This document shows positions 17,963-26,194 of a DNA stretch of 64,000 nucleotides, in pieces. Numbering within the stretch: position 1 is the first letter of the stretch; every line of letters begins with the position of its first letter. The notes beneath the pieces were generated by a model. The model saw only the letters and a program-made list of their open reading frames with translations. It had not been told where the DNA came from and searched no databases. The stretch comes from Streptomyces actuosus (GTDB lineage Bacteria; Actinomycetota; Actinomycetes; Streptomycetales; Streptomycetaceae). The position numbers were made by a program, and so were the translations under genes. The stretch spans positions 1 through 64,000 of the forward strand of contig NZ_JAFFZS010000014.1 of NCBI RefSeq assembly GCF_016921115.1, in the 5' to 3' direction.

Positions 17963-18157
17963 GACCTACGAGACGGGTTCCCTTCGCCGGCATGGTCCGG
18001 ATCAGGTGACTGGGGGTCGCCTTCCGGTCGATCGGCCTTTCGGTCGGTCGGCCTTCCGGCCTCTCAGCCCTACCGTCGACGTCGGCATCGGCGGAAACCG
18101 AGGCTTCACGCCCACGTCGGCTACTCCGGTCGGACTCCCTCACTCATCTCGTAGGTC
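17963..18157 (-). promoter_or_regulatory. TPP (thiamine pyrophosphate) riboswitch with no thiamine gene downstream
   Basis: Read on the minus strand, the conserved thi-box parts occur in order: GGGAGTCCG (18131-18139), AGGGCTGAGAG, GACCCCC, then CACCTGATCCGG and ATGCCGGCGAAGGGAA. GGGAGTC can pair with GACCCCC to form P2. The aptamer is clamped by a perfect 11-base inverted repeat, GACCTACGAGA (18147-18157) with TCTCGTAGGTC (17963-17973), forming a long P1. There are insertions in P3 and between CTGAGA and the P2 strand. It begins 22 bases after the amidase stop; downstream on this strand is only the antisense of the desulfurase gene. A GGCCGG/CCGGCC hairpin at 17930-17943 follows. Confidence 0.85.
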
Positions 18158-18179
18158 TATCTCCAGAGTAAACCGTTTG

Positions 18180-18878
18180 CTATCGGGCGGAAGGGGATGC
18201 AGCGGGATTTTTCTTCTTGTTCTCGGCGACCGTTCTCGCACGTCGCACGAGCCCCAGATACCGCTCCCAGTCCCAGTGCGGTCCCGGGTCGGTGTGGTCG
18301 GTCCCGGGCACCTCCACGTGCCCGACGACGTGCTCGCGGTCCACGGGTATGCCGTACCGCAGGCAGACCACCGCCGCCAGCCGGGCCGAGGCCGCGTACA
18401 TCGCGTCCGTGAAGTCCTGCGGCCGGTCCACGAAGCCCTCGTGCTCGATGCCGACGCTGCGCTCGTTGTACCCCCGGTTGCCCGCGTGGAAGGCCACGTC
18501 CAGCTCACGGACCATCTGCGTGACACCGCCGTCCTGCCCGACGACGTAGTGGGCCGCCGCCCCGTGCCCGGGATCCCGGAAGGCCTTCACCGCCCCGCCC
18601 CGGCTGCCCTGGGTGACATGGACGACGACCCGGTCGACCGCATAGTCGTCCGGCCGGTCCGCCCGCCGGAAGTTCGCCGGCGACGCCGACACCCACCGCG
18701 CGCCCGGGAAGTCGACCGCACCCGCCGTGCGCGGTTTCTCCACCCCGGGCAGCCGCCACCACAGCCGCGCCAGCTCCGCACGGGCCAGCACCGCCGAACC
18801 CACCGCCGCGGCCCCGCCGCCGACCAGCAGGGTGCGCCGCCCGATCCGCCGGTCCGTGTCGCTCCTCGCATCCCCCAT
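18180..18878 (-). CDS. N-acetylmuramoyl-L-alanine amidase (amidase_2), Tat-exported
   Basis: 232 residues. A twin-arginine-type signal (RRIGRRTLLVGGGAAAVG, residues 10-27) is followed by an amidase_2 domain at about 80-215. Probable zinc ligands are His87 (VVVHVTQG), His187 (VVGHVEVPG) and Asp197 (HTDPGPHWDW). It cleaves the bond between N-acetylmuramic acid and L-alanine in peptidoglycan outside the membrane. The ATG at 18878 is 60 bases from the divergent mnmA start. The C-terminus is short and Lys/Asn-rich. A TPP aptamer follows the stop codon. Confidence 0.9.
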   Translation of the reverse strand: MGDARSDTDRRIGRRTLLVGGGAAAVGSAVLARAELARLWWRLPGVEKPRTAGAVDFPGARWVSASPANFRRADRPDDYAVDRVVVHVTQGSRGGAVKAFRDPGHGAAAHYVVGQDGGVTQMVRELDVAFHAGNRGYNERSVGIEHEGFVDRPQDFTDAMYAASARLAAVVCLRYGIPVDREHVVGHVEVPGTDHTDPGPHWDWERYLGLVRRARTVAENKKKNPAASPSAR

Positions 18879-18938
18879 GTGATCGACAACGCGCAGGCGC
18901 GGACCCCGGTTCCCGCGCCCCCGTACCCTGGAGGGGTT

Positions 18939-20069
18939 ATGACTGACACCCCGCAGCACTCCCCCCGCCCCCTCCGCGTCCTCGCCGCCATGTCGGGCGG
19001 CGTCGACTCCGCCGTCGCCGCCGCGCGCGCCGCCGAGGCGGGCCACGACGTGACCGGCGTCCACCTGGCGCTCTCCGCCGACCCGCAGTCGTTCCGCACG
19101 GGCGCACGGGGCTGCTGCACCATCGAGGACTCACGCGACGCCCGCCGCGCCGCGGACGTCATCGGCATCCCCTTCTACGTGTGGGACCTCGCCGACCGCT
19201 TCCGCGAGGACGTCGTCGAGGACTTCGTCGCCGAGTACGAGGCGGGCCGCACCCCCAACCCGTGCCTGCGCTGCAACGAGAAGATCAAGTTCGCCGCGCT
19301 GCTGGACAAGGCGCTCGCCCTCGGCTTCGACGCGGTGTGCACCGGCCACTACGCGAAGATCGTCGAGCACGCGGACGGCGGCAGGGAGCTGCACCGCGCC
19401 TCCGACGCGGCCAAGGACCAGTCGTACGTCCTCGGCGTGCTGGACGAGAAGCAGCTCGCCCACGCCCTGTTCCCGCTCGGCGACACCGTCACGACCAAGG
19501 ACGAGATCCGCGCCGAGGCCGAGCGGCGCGGCCTCACGGTCGCCAGGAAGCCCGACTCGCACGACATCTGCTTCATCGCCGACGGCGACACCCAGGGCTT
19601 CCTGGCCCGGCGGCTGGGCACGGCCGAGGGCGAGATCGTCGACGAGGCCGGCAACCGGCTCGGTACCCACGAGGGCGCGTACGGCTTCACCATCGGCCAG
19701 CGCAAGGGTCTCAGGATCGGCACGCCCGCCGCGGACGGCAAGCCGCGCTACGTCCTCGACATCTCTCCCGTGAACAACACCGTCACCGTGGGCCCCGCCG
19801 AGGCGCTGGACGTGTCCGCGCTGACCGCGATCAGGCCCCGCTGGTGCGGCACCGCCCCGGCCGGCCCCGGCACCTACACCGCACAGCTGCGCGCCCACGG
19901 CGGCGAGACGGAGGTGACGGCCGAGGCGGGTGCCGGGGAGCTGACGGTGACGTTCGCCGAGCCGGTCCGCGGCGTCGCCCCCGGTCAGGCCATCGTCCTG
20001 TACGACGGCACGCGCGTGGTGGGCTCCGCGACGATCGCGTCGACCACGCGCGCGACGACCGGGGTCTGA
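18939..20069 (+). CDS. mnmA: tRNA 2-thiouridine(34) synthase MnmA
   Basis: 376 residues. It activates U34 of certain tRNAs with ATP and inserts sulfur relayed from a cysteine desulfurase. PP-loop SGGVDS at 19-24; the catalytic and persulfide cysteines are Cys109 in TPNPCLRCNEKIKF and Cys211 in SHDICFIADG. GYCT/GHYAK near 135-140 and the C-terminal beta-barrel (IRPRWCGTAP) complete the family pattern. ATG at 18939 with GGAGGGG close upstream. TACCCT at 18924-18929 could be the -10. Confidence 0.95.
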   Translation: MTDTPQHSPRPLRVLAAMSGGVDSAVAAARAAEAGHDVTGVHLALSADPQSFRTGARGCCTIEDSRDARRAADVIGIPFYVWDLADRFREDVVEDFVAEYEAGRTPNPCLRCNEKIKFAALLDKALALGFDAVCTGHYAKIVEHADGGRELHRASDAAKDQSYVLGVLDEKQLAHALFPLGDTVTTKDEIRAEAERRGLTVARKPDSHDICFIADGDTQGFLARRLGTAEGEIVDEAGNRLGTHEGAYGFTIGQRKGLRIGTPAADGKPRYVLDISPVNNTVTVGPAEALDVSALTAIRPRWCGTAPAGPGTYTAQLRAHGGETEVTAEAGAGELTVTFAEPVRGVAPGQAIVLYDGTRVVGSATIASTTRATTGV

Positions 20070-20073
20070 GCGC

Positions 20074-20856
20074 TCAGCCCGCGACGAACTCGGCCAGCAC
20101 CGGCCCCAGTACGTCCGGATCGATCATGTGGGTCTGCCCCTCGAGCTCCCGGTACGTGCCGTGGGCCACGGCCCCGGCGATCTCCCGGCCCGCCTCACGC
20201 ATCCATCGCGGGCTCGCCGCGCCCGCGACCGACAGGACGGGCACGCCGATCGCCGCCAGCCGCTCGCGGGGGAGGAGACCGTCGCCCATGACCGCGGCGT
20301 CGTGGGCCAGGCTCGGCGCGACGGCTTTCATGCCGGCCCACATCGGGGACTGACGGGCACCGGCGATCATCTCCTCGCCGAGGCCCGTCAGCCGCAGGAA
20401 CAGCTCGACCGCGTCCCCGCGCCGGCCCTCGCCGAGCGCCCGCTCCAGGTCGGCCGTGTACCGGGCCTGCTGCTCGGCGCCGCCCGCCAGGCTGTCGGCG
20501 AACGGCACCTCGTAGACCGCGACCCGGCCCACCGGCAACCCGGTCGCCGCCGCCCGCAGCGCCAGTGCACCGCCCGAGGAGACACCGAACAGGGCCGCGT
20601 CCCCGCCCACCGCCTCGGTCAGCGCCACGAGATCCTCGACCTCGCGGTCCACGGCGTAGGGCGCGGTGTCACCGCTCTCGCCGCGTCCCCGGCGGTCGTA
20701 CACGACGGCCGTGCAACGGCCGGCGAGCCGCTGCGCCAGCGGGGCCAGGGTGCCGCCGGTGGACATCGCACCGCTCACCAGGACCACCGTCGGGCCCCGG
20801 CCGGTCACGTCGTACGCGACCGCGGTCCCGTCGCGTGAAACAGTCTGCTTCTCCAT
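20074..20856 (-). CDS. Alpha/beta hydrolase
   Basis: 260 residues. The oxyanion region is VVLVSGAMSTGG near 24-35, the nucleophile elbow is GVSSGG with Ser93, the acid probably lies in the VPVLSVAGAASPRWM strand, and the C-terminal histidine is in GQTHMIDPDV. It belongs to the large esterase/hydrolase family and the substrate is unknown. It ends four bases from the convergent mnmA stop. It marks the left border of the accessory cluster and looks like a core-chromosome gene. An upstream in-frame ATG at 20874 is an alternative start. Confidence 0.82.
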   Translation of the reverse strand: MEKQTVSRDGTAVAYDVTGRGPTVVLVSGAMSTGGTLAPLAQRLAGRCTAVVYDRRGRGESGDTAPYAVDREVEDLVALTEAVGGDAALFGVSSGGALALRAAATGLPVGRVAVYEVPFADSLAGGAEQQARYTADLERALGEGRRGDAVELFLRLTGLGEEMIAGARQSPMWAGMKAVAPSLAHDAAVMGDGLLPRERLAAIGVPVLSVAGAASPRWMREAGREIAGAVAHGTYRELEGQTHMIDPDVLGPVLAEFVAG

Positions 20857-20927
20857 GCCTGTGCAGACTGCCATTGCGGCGCGGGCTCATCGACGACGAC
20901 ATGCCCGGATCGTGCGGCCCGGCCCGC

Positions 20928-21779
20928 TCAGCCCCAGTGCACCGGATGCGTGAGTGCCACCCCGTGGGTGGCGAACGCGATGGTGACCCGGTCCCGGTCG
21001 GCCATGGTGAAACCGTGGTGGAAGCTGCTGCGGTCGGCACCGAGGTAGACGTAGTGCACGCGGCCCGGATGCAGCAGCGAGGAGTACGACAGCAGCCGCG
21101 AGGTGATGTCCCGCAGCGGGTAGTGCAAGGCCTTCGTCCCGGTCACGAACGCGCCCTGCCAGGCCGCGTCCCCGTCCCGCTCGATCGTCACATGACCGGT
21201 GACGTGTGTGGGCGGTGTCCCCAGGAACAGCCACGGGGCGATGCCCGCGTCGCACAGCTTGGCGTACGACAGGTGCCCGTTGTGGCGGCGGAACCGGCCG
21301 ATGTCCGTCAGGTCGTTGCCGAAGGTGTACCCGGCATAGCGCGGCGTGCCGTCTGCGTCCCCGACGTACACCAGCACGACCTCCGCCTCCTCGGTGACCG
21401 CCACCGCGGACCCGGGCACGCGCAGCGGTTCACCGGAGACCTTCAGCACGTCGCCGAGTCCCTTGAAGAACCAGTTGGGCTGGTCGGGCGCGCCACTGTC
21501 GGCCTTGACGTTGTGGGTCGCCATGAAGCCCCCGACCAGGGCGTCCCCCGGCGAGCGCGGCAGCAGCGGCGGCCGGAAGGACACGTCCAGGGCGGGCACC
21601 TCCACCGGGCGGCCCGCGGTGAGCGCCCGCGTCAGCGCCTCCGTGTCGCTCCCGGCGGCGAGCACCGCCCCCGGCAGGTCGAGCCCGGCCGCGGGATACA
21701 GGGTCAGCTCCGCGTCCTCCGGATCGCCGAGTCCGACGTACGGCTCTCCCCGGTGGGACGCTTCGAACAGAACGGTCAC
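20928..21779 (-). CDS. Fumarylacetoacetate-hydrolase-fold protein (AraD1/GguC-like)
   Basis: 283 residues. The N-terminus (VTVLFEASHRGEPYVGLGD) is followed by a FAH-type domain with PNWFFKGLGDVLKVSGEPL, then EEAEVVLVYVGDADG and YTFGNDLTDIGRFRRHNG, which carry the metal-binding Glu/Asp positions of the fold. Relatives (AraD1/GguC group) act on 2-keto-3-deoxy acids. It is the last gene of the minus-strand arm; its GTG start overlaps the enolase-family stop (GTGA), so the two are translationally coupled and probably act in sequence on an oxo- or hydroxy-acid intermediate. Confidence 0.78.
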   Translation of the reverse strand: MTVLFEASHRGEPYVGLGDPEDAELTLYPAAGLDLPGAVLAAGSDTEALTRALTAGRPVEVPALDVSFRPPLLPRSPGDALVGGFMATHNVKADSGAPDQPNWFFKGLGDVLKVSGEPLRVPGSAVAVTEEAEVVLVYVGDADGTPRYAGYTFGNDLTDIGRFRRHNGHLSYAKLCDAGIAPWLFLGTPPTHVTGHVTIERDGDAAWQGAFVTGTKALHYPLRDITSRLLSYSSLLHPGRVHYVYLGADRSSFHHGFTMADRDRVTIAFATHGVALTHPVHWG

Positions 21780-22981
21780 AGAGCACTCTCCTCGACGGGG
21801 GCGGGGTGGGACGGCGCCACGGACCGCCAGCCGTCCGCGGTCCACGACAACGCCGCCCACGGCTCGGCCCGTTCGTTCAGGCGCAGGCCGAAGCCCGGCC
21901 CGGTCACCGGGGCGACGGTGTTGGCGATGCGGTCCACGACCGGGGGCGGCGAGACGATCATCTCGGGGAAGAAGCGGTCGGACTGGCCCGCCTCGACGGC
22001 CAGCGCGTCCGGGCAGCGCAGCGCGAGCGCCCGGCCCGCGTTGATCAGCGGACCGGTCTCGGCGACCTGCACCCCGATCTGGAAGCCGAGTCCCGCGCTG
22101 CGCGCGAACGCCACGAGACGGGCCGACGCCAGCAGCCCGCCGTTCTTCGCCACCCGCACGTTCAGCGCGTCGCACGCCTCGGCGGTGGCGGCCTGCCGGG
22201 CGTCGGCGAGGGTGCACACCGACTCGTCCAGCATCACGCGCAGGCCGGTCGCGCGCCGCAGGTCGCGCAGCGCCCGCCAGGAGCGCGGTGGCAGAGGCTC
22301 CTCGACGTACCCGGCGCCCGCCTCCCGCAGCCGCTCCGCGTGCCGCGCGGCGCCGGCGGGCGTCCAGCTCATGTTGGCGTCCACCATCACGGGCACGTCC
22401 GGGCCGAGCCGGTCGCGGATCGCGGCCACCGTGCGGACGTCCCGGTCGAGGTCGTCGGACGCCTTGACCTTCACGAAGTGGAACGGCCCGCGCGTGTCCA
22501 GGAACTCGCCCACGTCCATGCTCAGGTCCAGCACCTGCGAGACGCGGACCTCCCGTCGCGGGAGGGCCGTCGACACCGCCGCACCGGCGGGCAGTCCGAG
22601 CCGGCGCGTGAGAAGGTCCAGGACGGCCGTCTCCAGCAGACAGAGAAGGTTGTTGCCGGAGCCGTCGGCGGGTGGCCGGGGGCCGCCGAAGGTCTTCGTG
22701 AAGCCCTGCTCCCGCAACTCGGCCAGCAGAGCCGCCGGCTCGCCGCGCACGAGCCGGTCGAAGAGCACCTCCATCGGGTGGCGGCGCAGCGCGTGCGCGA
22801 CACCGTCGGAGGTCTCGCCGGTGACGTACCGGCGCGGCGCGCACTCGCCGATGCCGTCGGCACCGTCGACCGTCAGCCGCAGGACGAGGCTGTCGCTGGT
22901 GCGGCGGCGGGCCGCCGGGTGGTCGAAGGCGATCCGCATCGGCAGCGCCACCCGGTACAGCCGCGCCTCACACGACGTCAC
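21776..22981 (-). CDS. Enolase superfamily enzyme, muconate-lactonizing subgroup
   Basis: 401 residues. The catalytic framework is intact: KVK at 171-173 (KxK acid/base), metal ligands Asp201 (VMVDANMSW), Glu227/228 (YVEEPLPP) and Asp252 (VMLDESVC), and Lys279 (RVAKNGG) on the opposite face. This is the muconate cycloisomerase / dipeptide epimerase / o-succinylbenzoate synthase subgroup, not the methylaspartate ammonia-lyase type. It abstracts a proton alpha to a carboxylate; racemase, epimerase or lyase activity is possible. It overlaps both neighbours. Confidence 0.86.
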   Translation of the reverse strand: MTSCEARLYRVALPMRIAFDHPAARRRTSDSLVLRLTVDGADGIGECAPRRYVTGETSDGVAHALRRHPMEVLFDRLVRGEPAALLAELREQGFTKTFGGPRPPADGSGNNLLCLLETAVLDLLTRRLGLPAGAAVSTALPRREVRVSQVLDLSMDVGEFLDTRGPFHFVKVKASDDLDRDVRTVAAIRDRLGPDVPVMVDANMSWTPAGAARHAERLREAGAGYVEEPLPPRSWRALRDLRRATGLRVMLDESVCTLADARQAATAEACDALNVRVAKNGGLLASARLVAFARSAGLGFQIGVQVAETGPLINAGRALALRCPDALAVEAGQSDRFFPEMIVSPPPVVDRIANTVAPVTGPGFGLRLNERAEPWAALSWTADGWRSVAPSHPAPVEESAL

Positions 22982-23855
22982 GGTCCAGCCCCTGCAGCAG
23001 AGTGTGCGTCGAGGCCCAGTCGACCAGGCCGTCCCGGACGTCGGTGTAGAAGAGGTAGTGCCGGTCGGTGGGGAACTGCAGGACCAGCCCCCGGCCGTCG
23101 AACAGCTCCTGGAAGACGCCCCGGGTCGCCTCCAGGTCCACGATCGGATCGGTCAGCCCCGACACGAACGCGGTGGGTGCGTCCGGCGGCCTCGGCCGGT
23201 CCGGTGCCATGTACCGCGCCTCCAGGGCGAGCAGCACGGCCCGGGAGCGCCGGGTGAGGCTGCGCACCGCCAGATCGTCGTGGTCGATGAAGTCCCGGTA
23301 GCGTGGGTCGGCGGTGAAGTCGGCCGACTTCAGGCCCGCGTCCCACGGCTCGCTACCCTGCTCGGCGGCCAGCTCCGCCCGCTCCCGCGGGGACAGGACG
23401 GTGTGCAGCCGGCCCAGCCAGGCTGAGCAGAAGACGGTGGCCTCGTGGCGGACGGTGAAGGCCGGATCGTGCAGCAGCGCGGCCAGGAAGGAACCGCCCA
23501 GGCAGTGCCCGAAGAGCGTCAGCGGCACGTCGTCGCCGACGAGTTCCCGGGTGTGCGCGATCGCCGCGGTGTAGTCCGCCATGATCGTGCCGGTGTCCGG
23601 CAGGTCGCCGCGGTCGCCGCCGCTGATGCCGCTGCCGCGCCGGTCGAGCACGAAGAAGGCGATGTCGTTGTCGGCGAACCGCGGCCCCACCTCCCACAGC
23701 CATCCCGCGTGGCTCTGCAGGCCGTGGAAGTAGAAGACCGCGCCCTTGGCCTCCCCGCGCGGGCGCCACAGGTGCAGCGCCAGGTCGGCGCCGCCGCGGG
23801 GCAGGGTGATGATCTCGCGGCGGACGTTCTGCGGAGGTCTCCTGGTCTCGATCAC
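22968..23855 (-). CDS. Alpha/beta hydrolase with Cys in the nucleophile elbow
   Basis: 295 residues resembling monoglyceride lipase/lysophospholipase-type hydrolases. It has FYFHGLQSHAGW (oxyanion region) near 41-52 and DRRGSGISGGDRG near 71-83. The elbow reads GHCLGG with Cys118 (TGC codon) where most members have serine. The acid is in SGLTDPIVDLE and the histidine in PTDRHYLFY. A cysteine nucleophile suits acyl transfer or thioester chemistry. ATGA overlap with the GH3 ligase upstream and a 14-base overlap with the enolase gene downstream suggest it processes the ligase product. Confidence 0.84.
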   Translation of the reverse strand: MIETRRPPQNVRREIITLPRGGADLALHLWRPRGEAKGAVFYFHGLQSHAGWLWEVGPRFADNDIAFFVLDRRGSGISGGDRGDLPDTGTIMADYTAAIAHTRELVGDDVPLTLFGHCLGGSFLAALLHDPAFTVRHEATVFCSAWLGRLHTVLSPRERAELAAEQGSEPWDAGLKSADFTADPRYRDFIDHDDLAVRSLTRRSRAVLLALEARYMAPDRPRPPDAPTAFVSGLTDPIVDLEATRGVFQELFDGRGLVLQFPTDRHYLFYTDVRDGLVDWASTHTLLQGLDRDVV

Positions 23856-25531
23856 CGGTGCGCTCCCGCCCCGCCGACCAGGTCGGCGACGAATTCGGTG
23901 TCCTTCTGGAACGGCTTGTACTTGTACTGGGTGGCGTTGCCCTGCTGCCGGCGTGCCTCGGCGTAGGCGGCGACGGCGTCGGGCGCGACGGTGCGGAACT
24001 CCAGCCGGCCCAGCCGGCCGCTGGTGCGCTTCGACGCGTACTCGATGTTGATGTCGCTGAGCGCGCCGTCCACCGCACGGGACAGCGACTCGTCCAGCGC
24101 GGCGCCCGGCTCGGGGACCTCGCCGACCACCACGTAGTACGGGGGATCACCCCACTGCGGCCCGCACAGGTACAGCCCGCCGGCCAGCCCCGCCGCGGTC
24201 AGGGCCCGGTCGAGGGCGTCGGTGACCTGCCCCTCGGTGATCTTCTCGCCGGTGAAGGAGTGGAAGATGCCGTCGCGGTGGACGAAGCGGATCCAGGGCA
24301 CGCCGTCCACGATCCGGTCCACCCGGTACACGTCACCGCTCCACAGCCGGTACAGGCCGTTGCCCTGCGTCATGATCAGGTGGTAGTCGCGGCCCGCGGC
24401 GACCTCGTCGAACAGCAGGGTGTCGACGTGCTCGCCCGCGTCCAGCAGCCGGCCCAGGTCGACGTCGGCCGGCACGAACTCGAAGAACGCCTGGTTCACC
24501 GCGAGCGGCTGGCTCTCCAGGGAGTCGTCGACCGGGATGGTGGTCACGCCCTCGGTGCCGCAGCTCATGAACGGCATGGCGCGTGCGTGCGGCAGCAGGG
24601 CCTCCAGCCGGGAGCGGTAGCGCCCGGCGGAGGAGGACAGCCAGCAGCTGTAGACGCCGAGGGAGGGCCACAGGTCCGAGAGCGTGAACTCGCCCTGGTC
24701 GAGCACGGACCGCAGATGCCGGGCGGCCTCCGGGTCCGGGTCGGTGTACGGCTTCCCCTCCAGGGTGCCGTCCGCGAGGTCGCGGACCAGGTCGTCGCCG
24801 AACTCCCCGATCAGGTCGCGCAGCGACATCAGCGTGCTCGGGTTGATCGCGGAGACGAACTGCAGCCGCCGGCCGATCAGGTGGCGGGCCCGGTGGTACA
24901 TCCGGCCCGCGTGCGAGGACGGAGCCTCGGTGCCGAACCAGGGAGCCGCCGCCCACGGCGGGTTCCAGTCGCGGCTGTTGATCCGCGGGTGACGGTTGCT
25001 GATCGACTGGTACTGGACGCCGTGGAGGAAGTCCTCGACGTCGTCGTGCACGGTCTGGGTGTCGAGGGTGGCGTGCGGATGGGCGAGCAGGGAGGGGTGG
25101 TGCAGCAGATAGGTGCCCCACATCGCCTGCATCGCCGGGATCCGGTACGTCAGCAGCCAGTGCAGGGTGTACGGGACGCGCTTGGGGGTGCCCGTCGTCC
25201 CGCTGGTCTTCAGCCAGCGCATCACCGGGCTGCACGACAGGACGCCTCCCTTGGTGAGGGCCTCCCGGTCGATGGCCGCCGCGAAGTCGTCGTAGCGCCG
25301 GATCGGCAGGGCGTCCCGGAAGCTCTTCGCGTCCGCCGCGACCGTGTCGTAGCCCTGCTCCTTCCAGTGCAGCGAGTCCCGGCACACGGCGACCACGTCC
25401 CGCAGGGCCCGGTCCTGGGCGGCCCAGGGTTCGGCGAGGTCGGCCAGGAGCCCGTCCCGGGAGCGCCGGCACTCCTCCCGGAAGACCTCACGCCGCCTCG
25501 TCCAGTGCTCTTGCCAGTGCGAACCGCTCAC
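23852..25531 (-). CDS. GH3-family acyl-adenylate-forming amide ligase
   Basis: 559 residues. The ATP-binding motif TSGTTGTPK is at 109-117, with FMSCGTEGVTTIP, VDTLLFDEVAAGRDYHLIMTQ-like and LYRLWSGDVYRV segments further on, as in the GH3 auxin-responsive-promoter family. Plant members adenylate a carboxylic acid and couple it to an amino acid. Here it probably activates an acid made in the pathway. The GTG at 25531 was chosen because AAGGGGGA lies 10 bases upstream; a GTG at 25591 overlapping the flavin reductase stop is the alternative. It overlaps the hydrolase gene by ATGA. Confidence 0.87.
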   Translation of the reverse strand: MSGSHWQEHWTRRREVFREECRRSRDGLLADLAEPWAAQDRALRDVVAVCRDSLHWKEQGYDTVAADAKSFRDALPIRRYDDFAAAIDREALTKGGVLSCSPVMRWLKTSGTTGTPKRVPYTLHWLLTYRIPAMQAMWGTYLLHHPSLLAHPHATLDTQTVHDDVEDFLHGVQYQSISNRHPRINSRDWNPPWAAAPWFGTEAPSSHAGRMYHRARHLIGRRLQFVSAINPSTLMSLRDLIGEFGDDLVRDLADGTLEGKPYTDPDPEAARHLRSVLDQGEFTLSDLWPSLGVYSCWLSSSAGRYRSRLEALLPHARAMPFMSCGTEGVTTIPVDDSLESQPLAVNQAFFEFVPADVDLGRLLDAGEHVDTLLFDEVAAGRDYHLIMTQGNGLYRLWSGDVYRVDRIVDGVPWIRFVHRDGIFHSFTGEKITEGQVTDALDRALTAAGLAGGLYLCGPQWGDPPYYVVVGEVPEPGAALDESLSRAVDGALSDINIEYASKRTSGRLGRLEFRTVAPDAVAAYAEARRQQGNATQYKYKPFQKDTEFVADLVGGAGAHR

Positions 25532-25587
25532 GGCTTCCCAATCCCCCTTGTACTGCCTGCTCGTTCTCACCTGTGCTGTCCGGGCGT

Positions 25588-26091
25588 TCACGCGAGAAGG
25601 GTGCGGAACTGGCCCGCGTGGAAGACCAGCGGCCGGACTGCGCCGGTCAGTGCGCCGCGGTCGGCCGAGGCGACGACCAGTTCGTGGTCGCCGGCCGGAT
25701 GGATGACGGAGATCTCGCAGTCCAGCCAGCCCAGTCCGTCGGCGGGGATGGGATGGCCGGCCTCGGTGCGCGCCCACTCGTGGCCGGAGAAACGGTCCGC
25801 TCCCGGGGTGCTGAACAGTCGGCACAGGTCCGCGTGCCGCTCGCCGAGGATGCTCACCGCGAATCCTCCCGCCGCCCGGACGGCCGGCCACGTGGTGGAG
25901 GTCCGGCCCGCGCACAGGGCGACGAGCGGCGGGTCGAGCGAGACGGAGGTGAAGGAGTTGACGGCCATGCCCGTCGGTCCGTGCGCGGTCTGCGCGGTGA
26001 CGAGCACGACTCCGGTCGTGAAACGGCCGAGGATGTCACGGAACGAGCGCTGGTCCAAGGATGTCGATACCGGCTCGGTCTGCTGAAGCAT
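25588..26091 (-). CDS. Flavin reductase of a two-component monooxygenase
   Basis: 167 residues of the flavin reductase-like/HpaC family. It has DILGRFTTGVVLVTAQ, then GMAVNSFTSVSLDPPLVALC, the standard FMN/FAD-binding region, and later GLGWLDCEISVIHPAGDHELVV. It reduces free flavin with NAD(P)H and hands it to a partner, most likely the LLM monooxygenase encoded just upstream. ATG at 26091 with GGAAG before it. A strong hairpin separates it from the LLM gene, so it may have its own promoter. Confidence 0.88.
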   Translation of the reverse strand: MLQQTEPVSTSLDQRSFRDILGRFTTGVVLVTAQTAHGPTGMAVNSFTSVSLDPPLVALCAGRTSTTWPAVRAAGGFAVSILGERHADLCRLFSTPGADRFSGHEWARTEAGHPIPADGLGWLDCEISVIHPAGDHELVVASADRGALTGAVRPLVFHAGQFRTLLA

Positions 26092-26149
26092 GTGAGGACT
26101 TCCACTCAATCCGGCGGGGTGGTTTCGGTGTTGAGGGACGCACGTGCCG

Positions 26150-26187
26150 GCCGGGCGGCGGCCGGGATCGGACGGCCGCCGCCCGGC
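26150..26187 (-). terminator. Strong hairpin terminator after LLM monooxygenase gene
   Basis: A 15-base perfect stem (GCCGGGCGGCGGCCG with its complement at 26173-26187) around an eight-base loop, eight bases beyond the LLM stop codon. No T-run, as is common in Streptomyces terminators. It probably reduces readthrough to the flavin reductase and GH3 genes. Confidence 0.7.
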
Positions 26188-26194
26188 TCCTCGA

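Noticed and set aside
17624..17978. A minus-strand thiamine-related gene that the TPP riboswitch could control
   Set aside because: The only frames available after the aptamer are antisense to the cysteine desulfurase or Pro/Arg-rich and unlike any thiamine enzyme or transporter.
21776..22981. Enolase-family gene as methylaspartate ammonia-lyase partner of the mutase
   Set aside because: The KxK motif and later Lys279 identify the muconate-lactonizing subgroup; ammonia-lyase members use a different residue layout.
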